28,018 bases of DNA from Blattamonas nauphoetae (GCA_033064195.1 JARBJD010000622.1:1-28018), one strand, 5' to 3'. Shown: positions 1-10,742, counted from the first letter of the stretch. The notes: generated by a model from the sequence alone, not told the origin. Program-made: numbers and translations.

Positions 1-1331
1 CCCACCAATCCAAATCAATCGCGAGGAAATCTCGACCATTTTGGAAATAATGGGGTTCCGCATGACTCACCACTCATTTACGATCGTGATTTTGCTCCTC
101 ATTGAAGTCTCAATTACATTTCAACATGATCAGGAAGCCACCAACGCCAATTCTTTGACGAGAAGTCGGTCGATACAATAACATCGCACGATGTACATTA
201 TTGCGCTCATTGTGTTTCTATCTGCGATCTTTGGCGCTCTGCGATCGGATCAGGTTCACAGCATCATTCACGTCTCTCTCACAATGCAGAAATCTTTGGT
301 TAAAGATCTCTGCTATCCAGACTACTAGCTCTATTTCTATCAATAATCTCACAATCTGTCAATTCTAACACATTCAAATGTATGAAGAGTAGACGAAGCG
401 CAATATTGATCATGGCATGAAAACTGTTGATCTTCCAAACAAAACGCCAATTAAAGCTTTGGAAGACTCGTAAAATCTGAAATCAGGGATACAGGCTGAT
501 ACATACATCAATTTGAATGTCCTCCTGTACAATACAACAGATCCATGACTAGGAGCGGTGTATAACAATGAGTTCATATTCTATTATGAAGGGTGTTCCA
601 CATGCTCAACAGTCAGAAATTGGCTCAATCACCCAATTTTAAGTATCTTGGTTGACATTTCCTCCTTTTCTGCAACCAACAGCTTGAACCCGTCAATAGC
701 CATCAGATGCTGAATCCCGGAGAATACGACGTGTTCTCTGGTTTTCGTGAAACTGTCTGCCATCCCGTGCACTTTTTCTTCAAGCTCCGGTGGGTAGAAC
801 TCCTCTTTACCTTCATCTTTGACCATCTATCACTTCCCTTTCTTTTCAACAATGTCCTCTTTCTCATTATCCCTCATGTTTCCTTGTATTTTCACATTTT
901 CAGACACTCACACGATGCAGAGCATGGAATTTCTCAAATCCTTCCAACAATTTCACACCCGTTCTCATCGAAACGGACAGGAACAACCAACACGTTTTCC
1001 TCACTGCAGACACTTGCTGCCTGTCAAATAGCTTTTCAACATGCCTATCGTGACTTCTCCTCGTCTTTGTCTGTCTCTACCACCGAACAATTCGTCGGAG
1101 AATCTTGAAGTTTAGAAATGTTCTGCACTTCTCTTATACTCAAACCCGTACCCTAGATCGTCTCCATTTCTTATTCTATTCATTCTTTTATATCTTTTGT
1201 ACGTTATCCTCTATCGTTACATCTCACGAAAATCATGAATTTTCACTCACCAACCACCATCTCTTTGCAAACGACAAATATTGCGTCACCCACCATCACC
1301 CTTTCATCAAAACGGATGATTCGTCATTGTT
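1..1331. other. left host flank, no supported gene
   Basis: This is the DNA outside the Polinton. Short open frames occur on both strands (for example 707-1108 on plus and 629-826 on minus), but none shows a recognisable motif. Gene-like stretches in neighbouring frames are interrupted often, so at most this is a decayed host gene. I saw no tRNA, rRNA or simple-repeat array here. Confidence 0.5.
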
Positions 1332-1337
1332 CTCAAA
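1332..1337. repeat. 6-bp target site duplication, left copy (CTCAAA)
   Basis: CTCAAA directly precedes the first base of the Polinton inverted repeat and is repeated exactly at 27448-27453 just after the other end. Six base pairs is the duplication length known for Polinton/Maverick integration. Confidence 0.92.
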
Positions 1338-1560
1338 AGTAGTGGTAGAAGCGATTTGAGAACCAATCTGAAATTGTCATTGAAATCAAAACTAAAAGTC
1401 AATGCCGATTGACCATTTTGGATCTTGTATTAAAAGGAATTTATGACATTTCGATGACCTCAAAAAGTACCCTAAATTCGAAAATAATAGCCAAAAATGA
1501 CCTCTTGAAAAGTGTCCTTTTGAAGCTTTTTGAGTACTTTCCAAAACAAATTCGATTTCT

Positions 1561-1588
1561 TTTTTATTCAATTTTTAATTTGGATAAA
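1561..1588 (+). promoter_or_regulatory. T-rich start box for the left module gene
   Basis: A TTTTTATT run and a second ATTTTTAATT run lie directly before the ATG at 1589. The same arrangement precedes most other Polinton genes in this window, and it favours 1589 over the more upstream ATG at 1409. The mirrored copy lies at about 27198-27225. Confidence 0.55.
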
Positions 1589-2178
1589 ATGAGTTGCGTA
1601 TTAACACCAAATCAACTACAGGAAATTTTGGACAAAGAAAATTTGAAGATGAAAGTTCCACCAACTCTCAATCGACAAGGAACAACATATCTCACATCGA
1701 GTACTTTCGAATATTATCACGAAGATAAACCAGATGACATTTCTCGAGTGTACTTACCGCGTTTTGTCAAAGGATCTAGACCACACACGAATCGCCAGAG
1801 ATACATTCAAGTATCCAATTGTTGTACGAAAGAAAAGTTTCTCGAATCATTGAAAACGAAAATTGTGAACTCGTTTCAGAATACACTCATGCTGGTACCG
1901 GAGTCACATATCGATACGAAGGAATCGAATGGAAAGTGATCCCATCAAAATGGATGAAAGGATTCAGAACTCACAAAACAAACGAAAACATACACACAAT
2001 CGTTTGTTGAAAATGAACTGAAAAAGAGAATTGTGAACTCATTGGAACATACACAAAGGTGCTTGAGCCATTCAAATATCGCGATTTACGAACAAAGAAT
2101 GAGTATTACGTTCGACTAGACAATTGGTTGTATTTTGGAGACCGTCCTCACTTGAGAAAGTACCATGATAGGTCATGA
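1589..2178 (+). pseudogene. Polinton inverted-repeat gene with W-x-x-G-x-RPH modules, left copy
   Basis: I do not recognise this gene by name. Its reading frames contain a repeated unit of roughly 45 residues that runs NCEL(V/I)-x-EYT, then P/V-x-(T/K)-YR, then a Trp and a G-x-R-(P/T)-H ending. Units are visible near 1740-1790, 1850-1970 and 2028-2160. The pattern recalls the repeats in phage and giant-virus proteins of the type YeLiSeY...GHeW...GxxCPxC, but the zinc-binding cysteines of those repeats are not part of the pattern here. A nucleic-acid-binding role is therefore only inference. The start at 1589 is chosen because it follows the T-rich start box. A near-identical copy lies in the right repeat. 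The gene is broken, with about one or two breaks. Confidence 0.6.
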
Positions 2179-3377
2179 AAATACTGAAAATCTATTTTAC
2201 CACAAATCAACGAAATCCAACATGATAACCATTTCGAAAACTCGGAAAAATTTCGAAAACTCGGGGCACTGTCGGTCATCGATCAAGACAATCCTGATGA
2301 AAATCGGTTGGGAATTCGTCGAACTGTGTACCGAACTTGGGTCCGAAAAAGTGACGAAAAAGTCGATGTTCAGATTTCGCCACTATGAATACCTTTCTGT
2401 CTCAAATTGTGTTCAAACACGTTCTAAAATTACGAAATTGATGTTGATAGGTGAAATTTTAGGAAAAAGCACTTTTGAAAAAAGTTTGATCCGACCCCAC
2501 AACATATTTTGAAAATGACAAAATTTTTAAGGAGGAGAAAGTGACGTCTCGCTCTTCTCCAACACGTCACTTTTCGCCCTCTGATGGTCTCAAAACGTGT
2601 CAAATCGGTAGTGGACAGGTATTCGCGTCATTCGGTTCTGACGATCCTCGACACACGATCGTTTTCACAATTTTTTGTCAATTTTCATTTCTCATTGATT
2701 TCACGTCAACCACTTCACAATTACACTCAAGCGACGCTTTTTTGAGAATTCTGGTTGTACATCACCTATAGTTCGCTCTGGAGGGTCGGTTTTCGATCCC
2801 ACTTGTGACGACACATTTGCACCAACATTTTGACACTATGGATTTTTGATCTGAATTTCGTTACAAATCCTTCCTTCTCACGGTATGAGTGAGGTGTGCT
2901 CGAATTTTGGGAGAGTTTTGTCGGATAGTTCTCCCATAAAGTCACTTTTCATGTTTTCACTTCACACCTTTTGACCGTTTTGTCACTTCAAAACCGATTG
3001 TAGTCCCTTTCATTTCATCACTTTTGCTCCCCATTTCACCTCGAATTAGTTCATCATTCCTCTTCATTTTGCTCATATCACTTCCATTTTGTGGGCCGTT
3101 CTCACTTCACTAGCACATCATTTTGTTGCAATTTTCATCACTTTTTCACAAAACAGAGTAAAAGAAAGCGAAACAAGCATGAACGAAACGGGCAAGTATG
3201 AAACTGAGAGGGAAATTGACGATCGTGAAAATGACGTGAAATGTGACACCAATAGTGAAAATGTCGCTTGTGTTCTCGGTTTTATGTCTTAAAACAACAA
3301 AAATGATTCAAAATGTTCGTGAAATGTTGGATTTTCCGGAAAAATACCGAGATATGAAGTGAGCCGTTGAATGGCGG

Positions 3378-3403
3378 ATCTCTGCAAAAGTCCGGAAAAT
3401 CCA
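3378..3403 (+). repeat. 26-bp direct repeat, copy 1
   Basis: It begins ATCTCTGCAAAAGT and ends GGAAAATCCA. It recurs with one mismatch at 3653-3678, 275 bp downstream in the same orientation, and both are mirrored in the right inverted repeat. Confidence 0.7.
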
Positions 3404-3652
3404 GTAAACGAGAATTAGTGTGAACTTACAGAGAAAAGTTTCAGAGAAAGAAACATGAATGAAGTGGTTAAAAGGATAATCAATGAGAAAATGAAGACAG
3501 AAGTGAGGCCAAAATGAAAACAAAACGAGTGAAAATGAAGTGAAAGTTTTATCAAAACCGAGTGAAACAGAGCTGAAAAAGAAGAAAGGAGAGTGGCATA
3601 CTCGTTTTACATAAAAGTACTGAGATCCACGACCGATCCTGAAACCTCAAAT

Positions 3653-3678
3653 ATCTCTGCAAAAGTTCGGAAAATCCA
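3653..3678 (+). repeat. 26-bp direct repeat, copy 2
   Basis: This is the second copy of the unit at 3378-3403. The pair is internal to the inverted repeat and outside coding sequence, so it may be a protein-binding site or the trace of a local duplication. Confidence 0.7.
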
Positions 3679-3841
3679 AAAACGAAGCATACCATGATGA
3701 TCCTGAGCACCAGAAGAATCCAAAACGCACGGAATCAGAACGAAACAAACACTCTTGAGAAATGAGTGATCGAACCCATTGATCCTCAATCTGAGAGACA
3801 AAACCAAAACTGAGAAATCAATGAAAGAATTTTCATTTTGA

Positions 3842-3859
3842 CTTTTTAATTTGTATTAA
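3842..3859 (+). promoter_or_regulatory. T-rich start box
   Basis: A TTTTTAATTTGTATTAA segment lies immediately before the ATG at 3860. It matches the box before most Polinton genes. The right inverted repeat has a diverged equivalent just upstream of the minus-strand start at 22650, with the T-run and TTAAATG ending kept. Confidence 0.55.
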
Positions 3860-4279
3860 ATGAATCCAACTGAAATGTACAAGGAAAGACGTCGAGTATG
3901 TTCAGAACAAGCATTGTTTGAATCAATGAGAGAAGAGAACTGTTCACTAGTCTCTGAGTATGTCAGAAATAATGTGCCGGTGACGTATGTTCATGAGGGA
4001 GTTGAATGGAGAATAAAACCAAAGTTGTGGAATCAAGGAAACAGACCTCACATTGCGAAACGTCGACACTACACTCAATCATTCGTTGAAAATGAACTGA
4101 AGAAATACAATTGTGAACTCGTCGGTGAGTACACTAAAGTTCTGGTTCCATTCACATATCGAGAGATTGGCGGAAGTGAAGTGTTCAGAATTAGACTTGA
4201 TTCCTGGTTAAAGGCACCGAAAAGCCCCATCAGAGAAAACAGAAATAAACGCTCAACTTTTTTATTTTCGGATTTTTAA
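3860..4279 (+). CDS. W-x-x-G-x-RPH module protein crossing the repeat edge
   Basis: This 139-residue protein has two modules of the same family as the inverted-repeat gene. The first covers about residues 26-72 (NCSLVSEY..., then PVTYVHEG, then LWNQGNRPH). The second covers about residues 79-130 (NCELVGEYTK..., PFTYRE..., DSWLKAPKSP). The frame is open throughout, so the gene looks whole. Its first 47 codons lie inside the left inverted repeat and the rest lies in unique DNA, so the start and promoter have a mirrored copy at 22650 that leads into different sequence. I do not know the function. The lysine- and arginine-rich composition and repeat architecture suggest binding to nucleic acid or protein, which is inference. 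Confidence 0.6.
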   Translation: MNPTEMYKERRRVCSEQALFESMREENCSLVSEYVRNNVPVTYVHEGVEWRIKPKLWNQGNRPHIAKRRHYTQSFVENELKKYNCELVGEYTKVLVPFTYREIGGSEVFRIRLDSWLKAPKSPIRENRNKRSTFLFSDF

Positions 4280-4289
4280 TTTGTAGTAA
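4273..4289 (+). promoter_or_regulatory. T-rich start box
   Basis: ATTTTTAATTTGTAGTAA lies directly before the ATG at 4290 and closely resembles the box before 3860. It overlaps the 3' end of the upstream gene. Confidence 0.5.
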
Positions 4290-4629
4290 ATGGCACTGCT
4301 AAAACCAGTCAAGGAAAGAATTCAAGAAATTCGAGATCTCTTTCCGAATACACAATTTCAATTTATTGATGGTCGAATACAATCCTGACAGTACAAATTA
4401 TCAACATCACAGATCATTTCTCCTGAATATGCTACAACACACTGATCTCGAGTTTCCACATCCAATAAAGAATCTCGATCTCAATCTCATTCCAGATTTT
4501 ATTGAACAAGTGAAACTTCGACAACAGATGGCGTCAGAAGATCGACTCGCTCACCGAATGATTGTTGAGAACATGAGAGCAAATCCAAGAGTGAACAAAG
4601 ATGAACTGAAAAGCAAGTGTTCAGAATGA
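4290..4629 (+). pseudogene. short unknown Polinton gene or genes
   Basis: A start codon follows the T-rich box at 4290. The longest open segment downstream (4366-4629) has no motif I recognise; it is charged and helical in character (LRQQMASEDRLAHRM). A further 53-codon lysine-rich frame (4626-4787) overlaps its end as ATGA and runs into the polymerase gene. The region is probably a broken short gene, with about one break, or two small overlapping genes. It sits between the module gene and the polymerase and reads in the same direction. I infer no function. Confidence 0.35.
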
Positions 4630-4726
4630 CGTGGAAACTGAAATCAATCGAAGAGAAGCTGATGGATCATTGGATGAAGAATCTGTTGATCATTCAAAAG
4701 AAAAATGAACAAATGGAAAAAGAGAA

Positions 4727-7700
4727 GTGCAGACATTTGATGGATTTGAAGAATGCATACTACTTGCTGAACCGCGTGACAAAGTAGCATTCAATTCTTG
4801 TCTCATGGATGCACGAAGGAAGTTCAAAAAGAATGAAGTCGAGAAGGTTGAAGATAATGGAAAACCATATCAACTGTACTTCCACAATCATCTGAAGAAC
4901 GTTGAAGAAATCACAACATTCATCAAAGCAGTGTTCGACAAAGAGAAAGACCATCCATTCAAGATTAGTATTGACTTTGGAAAGATCATCGAGAGAAAAG
5001 ACAAAGATGAGACAACTTACAATGACTTCAGACCAGAATTGGAGAACACGTCAAAGAGTTTTCCGACAGTGATCCGAAGTACTGGAGATATTAATGAGTA
5101 TTCAAAATATGCAATCAATCTGATCAAAGAATCACAAGAGAGAACACTGATGGATACGAAGACAATGTACATCGCTTTCCACTCAATTCTAGTTGCAGTC
5201 TATCGATTCCCAGTTGCAGGAAAAGCAAATGCCATTCTCACTGAACACATCAAAACGAAAAACGTTCGGTACATCGATTCTGAGTTCAACATCTGCTTCT
5301 TTCAATCATTGTCGTTCCTCACACTTCCTGAGGTTCCAGGGAAGAAGATATCAATCAACATGAGAAACGTTGAAGCAAAAAGATTGTTCGCAGAATCGAA
5401 GAATCTGACCCACCTGAAGCCACATCAACTGACTGAACACTTGCGCAATTATCCTGGATTTGATATCGCTTGTGATTTGGAGAAAGAAATGATTAGACAC
5501 AACATCACAGTTCACATTTATGAATATGATGAAGACAAGAAGAAGTATTTCCTAAGTCAATCGTATGTCAACGAAAATGACGATGCAAGAGTTCTCCCAC
5601 TTCTGATGATTCCTCTCACTGCAACTCTCGTTCATGTGATGTTCATTGTTGATCCTGAGAAAATCACTGGATACAAACTCTGTCCATACTGTCAATCGAG
5701 AGGATTCCAAGTCAAGGATTCTCACTTCAAGACATACTACGAGAAGCATCTCAAAGAGTGCAAAGAACTTGATGGAAAACATGTGAAGAAGATCTCCCTG
5801 GACAAAACTCCAAGACCGTACGTTCCACATATTCTCAACAATAGAACATATGAATTTCTGATGGCACACAAAAGACAATACGAATTCAAACCAACACAGT
5901 ACTACATCACATACGATTTCGAAACCATGGAAGATCTCATTCTTGACAACTTGTTCTCTGATGAAAATACTCAGTTGATCTCACATTTAAAACCTCTCTC
6001 TGTTGCATCAGCAATCAAAACAAAATCAGGAGTGAAGTCAATCTACTTTGATCTTCGAGATGGAAAGGACTTTGTGAAGCAATGGATCAGACAACTCTTC
6101 AAATATGCCGAGACAGTTCGAGAAGATAACTACTACGAAGACCCTGAAATCCCTCACAAAATGAAGTCAGTGTGATTGGATTCAACAGTTCTAGATTCGA
6201 CATCAATCTCATCTTTCGTGATCTCGTTGACAAGGATTGGAAAGTGGTGAGCTTTCTTGGATCCACAACAAAGTACAAACAAGTGTTGATCAGACATGAG
6301 AAAACACAACAAGTCCTTCGATTCATTGACATGATGTCAAACACAGGACCAATGACGTTGGATAATGCAGTCAAAGCCTTTGGAAACACAACGCTTCAGA
6401 AATCATTCTTTGCATACGAATCATTTGATTCATCAGACTACGACACAGTGCTGAGCAAACAAGAACCATTCTCCAAATATGAATTCTACTCCAGTTTGAA
6501 CAACAGTGAAATGTCCGACACAGATTACAAACTTTTCCTTGATGATTGGAAGAAGCAAGGATTCAAGAACAGATGGGACTACCTGAAATTCTACAACATC
6601 AGAGACGTCGAATGCATGATTGCACCTCTGGATAATCTGATTGATCTGAACTTCCAGTACAAAGTGGATATGTTGCACAATCTCTCACTCTCAGCCAATG
6701 CTTCAGCAATCAAGTATGCATGTGCCTACAAGGACTTTGATATCGATGATGATTTCAATGGAGTGGATCAATCTGGAGAAATAAAAATCACGAAACAATA
6801 CTGGAAGTACAAGGTTGCATCATACATTTATCAAGACCAGAAAGCACATCGCAGTACTGACAAAAATGTCACTGAAGCAGACTACGAGTGGTTTGTTCAA
6901 CAGTGCAAGAGAGTGTGCTACATCTGCAAGAGTCACTTCTCACAAGCAGTTCGACCAACACTGGATCGAATCGACAATTCAAAAGGACATTCAAAAGAGA
7001 ACGTAAAGATCTGCTGTGATTACTGCAACACTTACAAGTCAGACAAAGATGAACATCTCACACGATTGAGAATACAACTGAAGAAGTACTGCATCTGGAA
7101 ATCCTTGCCGATGACTCTGACACACGAGCAAACATATCACAAACTGAGAGCCGCAGTGACTGGTGGATTATCGAATGTTCAACACCGACAGAATATAAAA
7201 GATGTGACACCGATCAATCACTTCACATATGAAGATGGAAAAGTTATCTCCAAGGACACAGAACACAAAATGACTCATGTCTGTGGTGTTGACTCAAATT
7301 CACTGTATCCAAGTGCATTCTCATCAATCAAGAACAAGAACAATCCATACACGAAACACAGAATGTACATGCCAGGACGATGCTTATTCACCGCAACAGG
7401 AGATAAAGAATGTCGCAAGACAATCGAAGACAAGAATCAGAAGACACTATTTGTTGCAGAACTGAAAGGACATATCGATGAAAAGTACATAAATGAGTTC
7501 ATTAACTTCCCACCAATCTTCAGGAACATCGTTGTCAATACAACAGAAGAAAACATTGGAGAGAAGACATATTCACTGATGAAGAAGCATGGATTGAAGA
7601 CTGATGACAAGCAAAGGAAGCTGACCCAACTCTTGAGCACTCACGATCAGTATATGTTCTTTTCGACATACTATCTGTGGTTCCTCATCGACTATTGCCA

Positions 7701-8672
7701 CTTCATCGTCGACGACATCAAGAGTGTGATGGTGTTCTCGAGACATGCAGGATTTGAACCATTTGTGACATCATTCATGAATGACAGAATAGAAGCAATG
7801 AAGGTTGGAAACAAAGGAAAGGAACAATTCTGTAAAACGAACTTGAATGGAAGTTACGGATATGATGGAATGAACACTGAGAAATACAACTCAATCACAA
7901 TCTGCAATGAGAAGAGAACATACTTGAAGCAAATGATGAAAGGATTTGTGGCGACAAGAGAGATCAATGAGGACAACTACATCGTGATTGAAGACAGAGA
8001 GAAAGCATCGTGCAAAACATGCCTGCAAGAAGCAGTATTCACACTCGACAATGCGAAGTTCTGGTATCTGAATTTCATCTACAACTTCATGTACAAGTGC
8101 CTAGACATGAACAAGATTCATTTCTGTGAGGGTGATACTGATTCTGCTTATTGGGCAATTAGTGGAGATCCGAATGCTGGAATTCATCAACAATTTGAAC
8201 ACGTGCTTGCTGACAAAGAATTCTATGATGCCCACAAATAAGAATGGTTTCCCAATCCTGAAAAGGAGTTGATGATGAGAAGAAACTGTTGGGATTAGCA
8301 ATTGAAAAGGAAGGTGAACAGATAATCTGTCTTGCACCCAAGTGTTACTCTCTCGATGAGAAATGCAAGATCAAAGGAGTGTCTCTAAAGAAAACAAATA
8401 TCACAAGTGACGATTATAAGAAGTGTCTTAGTGGAGAGAAAACTGTGACTACCACCTTGAACTTCACCGTAAAACGGTTCAAGCATCAGTATGATGCGTT
8501 TCAGACGAGAAGAGTCGTGAGCGAAGAGGACAGTAATGGATTTGAGATTGCGAAAATACAACAGCAGAAACTCAGTCTCAGTGGAATTCATCTGAAGGCA
8601 ATCATACTTGAAAATGAATCGTGTCCTCCATTCATTCATGGACTGAAAGCAACTGATTATATTATTGAATAA
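4727..8672 (+). pseudogene. protein-primed family B DNA polymerase of the Polinton, broken
   Basis: This is the replicative polymerase of the element, of the type that starts synthesis from a protein primer at the termini. In order, the sequence shows exonuclease motif I YDFET near 5912-5926, motif II NSSRFD near 6184, motif III YNIRDVE near 6592, an HNH-like zinc insert at about 6900-7040, polymerase motif A DSNSLYP near 7291, motif B KTNLNGSYG near 7834-7860, motif C DTDS near 8134 and a KCYSL segment near 8340 typical of the thumb-side KxY motif. The long N-terminal part before 5900 contains a CPYC...H...H...C zinc-finger-like segment near 5680-5760. The gene is broken, with about two breaks, and is not expected to work. 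It lies between unknown small genes and the integrase, all on the plus strand. The family call is firm; the exact 5' end is not. Confidence 0.92.
6880..7060 (+). other. HNH / treble-clef zinc insert inside the polymerase
   Basis: Between exonuclease motif III and polymerase motif A the frame encodes CYICK, then LDRIDNSKGHSKENV, then CCDYCN. This is the layout of an HNH endonuclease or treble-clef zinc finger: two CxxC pairs around a DRIDNxxGH core. The surrounding frame is continuous with the polymerase. No intein splice-junction motifs are evident, so it looks like a fused domain and not an intein or a separate homing-endonuclease gene. Whether it would cut DNA or only bind zinc and DNA cannot be told. 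Confidence 0.75.
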
Positions 8673-8680
8673 ACACAAAC

Positions 8681-8695
8681 TTTATTTTTGTATAA
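8681..8695 (+). promoter_or_regulatory. T-rich start box for the integrase gene
   Basis: TTTATTTTTGTATAA lies directly before the ATG at 8696 and a few bases after the end of the polymerase region. It is one of the cleanest examples of the box. Confidence 0.6.
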
Positions 8696-9215
8696 ATGAA
8701 TACACGACAGATTAATACTTTAGTGAATAGGTTACTGAATTGCACACAACACTCTAAAGAGAAAATATTCAATGTCAAGTTCAATAGAACCAACACTTTA
8801 CCAGTATATGATGTCTATGATTCACATGGAGAATATGTAGCAAACGACGAAACATATTTCGAGGATTGGTTCAATGGTGGATTACCTCCTTATTTAACTA
8901 TTTCAGATGGAACAAAAGTAGTCTCACAGTTTCTGATTGAATTCTTGGGAAAACGTGTCAGTGATTGGAGATGTGAAAAAGCATACAAGATGTATAAAGA
9001 ATATCATCGAAAGTACAATCAACAAGTGACACCAATTCTCTCACCAAGAGTTCGAAGCCCTGCAGAGGCAAGACCAATACCCATTCCAGTGCAAAGACCA
9101 ATAGCAATAGAACCACCTGAATATCTAATTATTCCTGGACTGAAGAGAAACTTGAAATCAATGGGGTTTGAATATGAATATCCAATGAAGGAGAGGAAGT
9201 TCGAAGAGGATGATG

Positions 9216-9256
<41 letters not shown>

Positions 9257-10693
9257 GATGATGATGACATTATACCAATTTCACAGATGCAGGATCCAAT
9301 AGAGAGAAATCCCTTCTTCACACCAACCGTGTTCAACCACCCAGTGAGGGAGATCAGACAGAATGAACCGACGACACAGCAAGTGCTCAAGAAGTTGGCA
9401 CAAATGAAAGGATTGTTTGATCATCAACAGAGAAACGATTCAGAAGATGAACAGATCAAAGCTGAGAACTCAATAATGAAAAATCAAAAGCAGATGGAAC
9501 ACTTTATTACATCACACATTCTGGATGCAAATAAAATGAACAGAGACACATTCGTTCGAGCCTCAATACACAGAAAGATTGCGAACGAAGATCTTGACTT
9601 CATTCTGACTCACACAAAACAAATCCCATTCGGAGGAAGATCATTTCAGGATTGGTATGAGGAATTTGATCACAGATGGAGTGTAGCACATCCGAGGAAA
9701 ATTCAGAGAGAAAAAGGAGGTGATGCGATGAGAATTGATCCACCAATGATTCCAAAAGCAACGGAAAAAATAGTGTATCCATTTCGATCAAAAATGCAGT
9801 TCATGTCGAAAGCAATTACAGGTGATCCACAGAAGACATCAGACAGAAAGGTTCCTCAGAATTGTGATAGACCATACTTTTCTCCCAAGTTTGGATCCTG
9901 GGAAATTGATCTTGTATTTATCCAATCACCAACGTCGAAAACAGTACTTCAGATATACCTCTTCGGAATTAACATCAACACTAAATACCTGGTCGACATT
10001 CCTGTACTGGATAAATCATGGAGCAAAGTCAAGACTGCAATCAATGACCTGATTAATTATCGTGGCGTTCACGTTAACAACATTCGAGGTGATGGTGAAG
10101 CAGCATGGACAAGTGGAGAAGCATCAGAGTTTTTCAAGGATCAGAATGTCAATACTTATTTCACAAGCTCACCATTTACAAATCACAACAGAATTGTCGA
10201 TCGCGTGATAAGAACAATCAGAGATGGATTCCAAGACAATGCGACACAGATGGCCAATCATTCATTGATGAATCAGATGGTGGAATACAACAACATGACT
10301 CCTCATCGAGCGTACTGGAACAAGTTCACTCCACAGCAGGCACAAAACAATCGTGAAATCGAAGCTCTGTACATCTCCAGTTGTGAAGAACAATTAAAGA
10401 ACATCCAAAAGCAACAGACAACACAGATGTTATGGAAATTCAAACCAGGAAACATTCTACTGATTCATCTTGATCTGGACAAGACTGTTGCCAAGTTTCA
10501 GAAGAAGAGAAGGCAGTTTCAATTCGTGGGGAAATTCATTGAATACAAGCACGGTAATGTTGTAGCTACTCTACTGAATGGACTGACGTGTCTGTCAAAA
10601 GTTGTCTACGTTCCAATCCAACACACAAAGTTCCATGCAGACTCTATTGACGACTTAACTCCAGAGTTCATTGCTGAGTTCGGTCTATTCTGA
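8696..10693 (+). CDS. Polinton integrase (RVE family) with acidic N-terminal extension
   Basis: This 665-residue protein has an open frame and looks whole. Its C-terminal half is a retroviral-type integrase that would insert the element DNA into the host genome. WEIDLVF carries the first acidic residue (about 405), IRGDGEAAW the second (about 466) and VDRVIRTIRD the third (about 502), with 35 residues between the second and third. Residues from about 580 (FKPGNILLIHLD to VATLLNG) look like the SH3-like or chromodomain-like C-terminal DNA-binding part. The first 370 or so residues are an unusual extension, proline-rich near 110-150, with an almost pure Asp/Glu run at about 170-191. Typical Polinton integrases are nearer 350-450 residues, so this may be a fusion. 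The gene follows the polymerase on the same strand with its own start box. Confidence 0.9.
9209..9268 (+). repeat. GAT trinucleotide simple repeat (Asp run)
   Basis: About twenty near-perfect GAT triplets encode a run of Asp with a few Glu within the integrase extension. The run is in frame, so length changes in whole triplets are tolerated. It gives a long serine frame on the other strand, which is an artefact. Confidence 0.9.
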
Positions 10694-10742
10694 CCTCAGA
10701 ACTTCGTTCGCTTCAATTATGACTATTCTCAAAAATGTTTCA

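Larger units (their letters stand above)
2179..3841. other. non-coding interior of the left inverted repeat
   Basis: No convincing gene lies here, and the short frames are mirrored in the right repeat without motifs. From about 2940 to 3160 the plus strand is pyrimidine-rich with many TCACTT/TTTCAC words. From about 3165 to 3560 it turns purine-rich with GTGAAA/GTGAAATG words, so there is a sharp strand-composition switch near 3160. Two related 26-bp direct repeats lie at 3378-3403 and 3653-3678. The region could hold terminal replication or packaging signals, but nothing proves it. Confidence 0.5.
1338..4000 (+). repeat. left terminal inverted repeat of the Polinton (2663 bp)
   Basis: It matches the reverse complement of 22510-27447 from the terminal AGTAGTGG to the bases GAGGGA ending at 4000, where the two copies diverge abruptly. 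The right copy is 2651 bp once its nested insertion and one copy of that insertion's duplication are removed. Outer parts are nearly identical, for example the 63-codon frame at 1819-2010 and its counterpart at 26776-26967. The innermost 300-400 bp are clearly more diverged. Polinton inverted repeats are usually a few hundred bp to about 1 kb, so these are unusually long and include coding sequence. Confidence 0.93.

Noticed and set aside
707-1108. 133-codon plus-strand frame in the left flank as a host gene
   Set aside because: It has no motif, no start-box context and a low-complexity Phe/Ser/His-rich composition. It looks like AT-rich chance or heavily decayed sequence.
1409-1588. Upstream extension of the left module gene to an ATG at 1409
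   Set aside because: The T-rich start box lies directly before 1589, and the mirrored copy does not keep the extension continuous with the gene.
6880-7060. Intein or separate homing-endonuclease gene within the polymerase
   Set aside because: No splice-junction motifs and no separate start are seen. The frame is continuous and only a short HNH-like core is present.
9019-9390. Minus-strand 123-codon frame with a long serine run
   Set aside because: It is only the reverse reading of the GAT repeat in the integrase gene.
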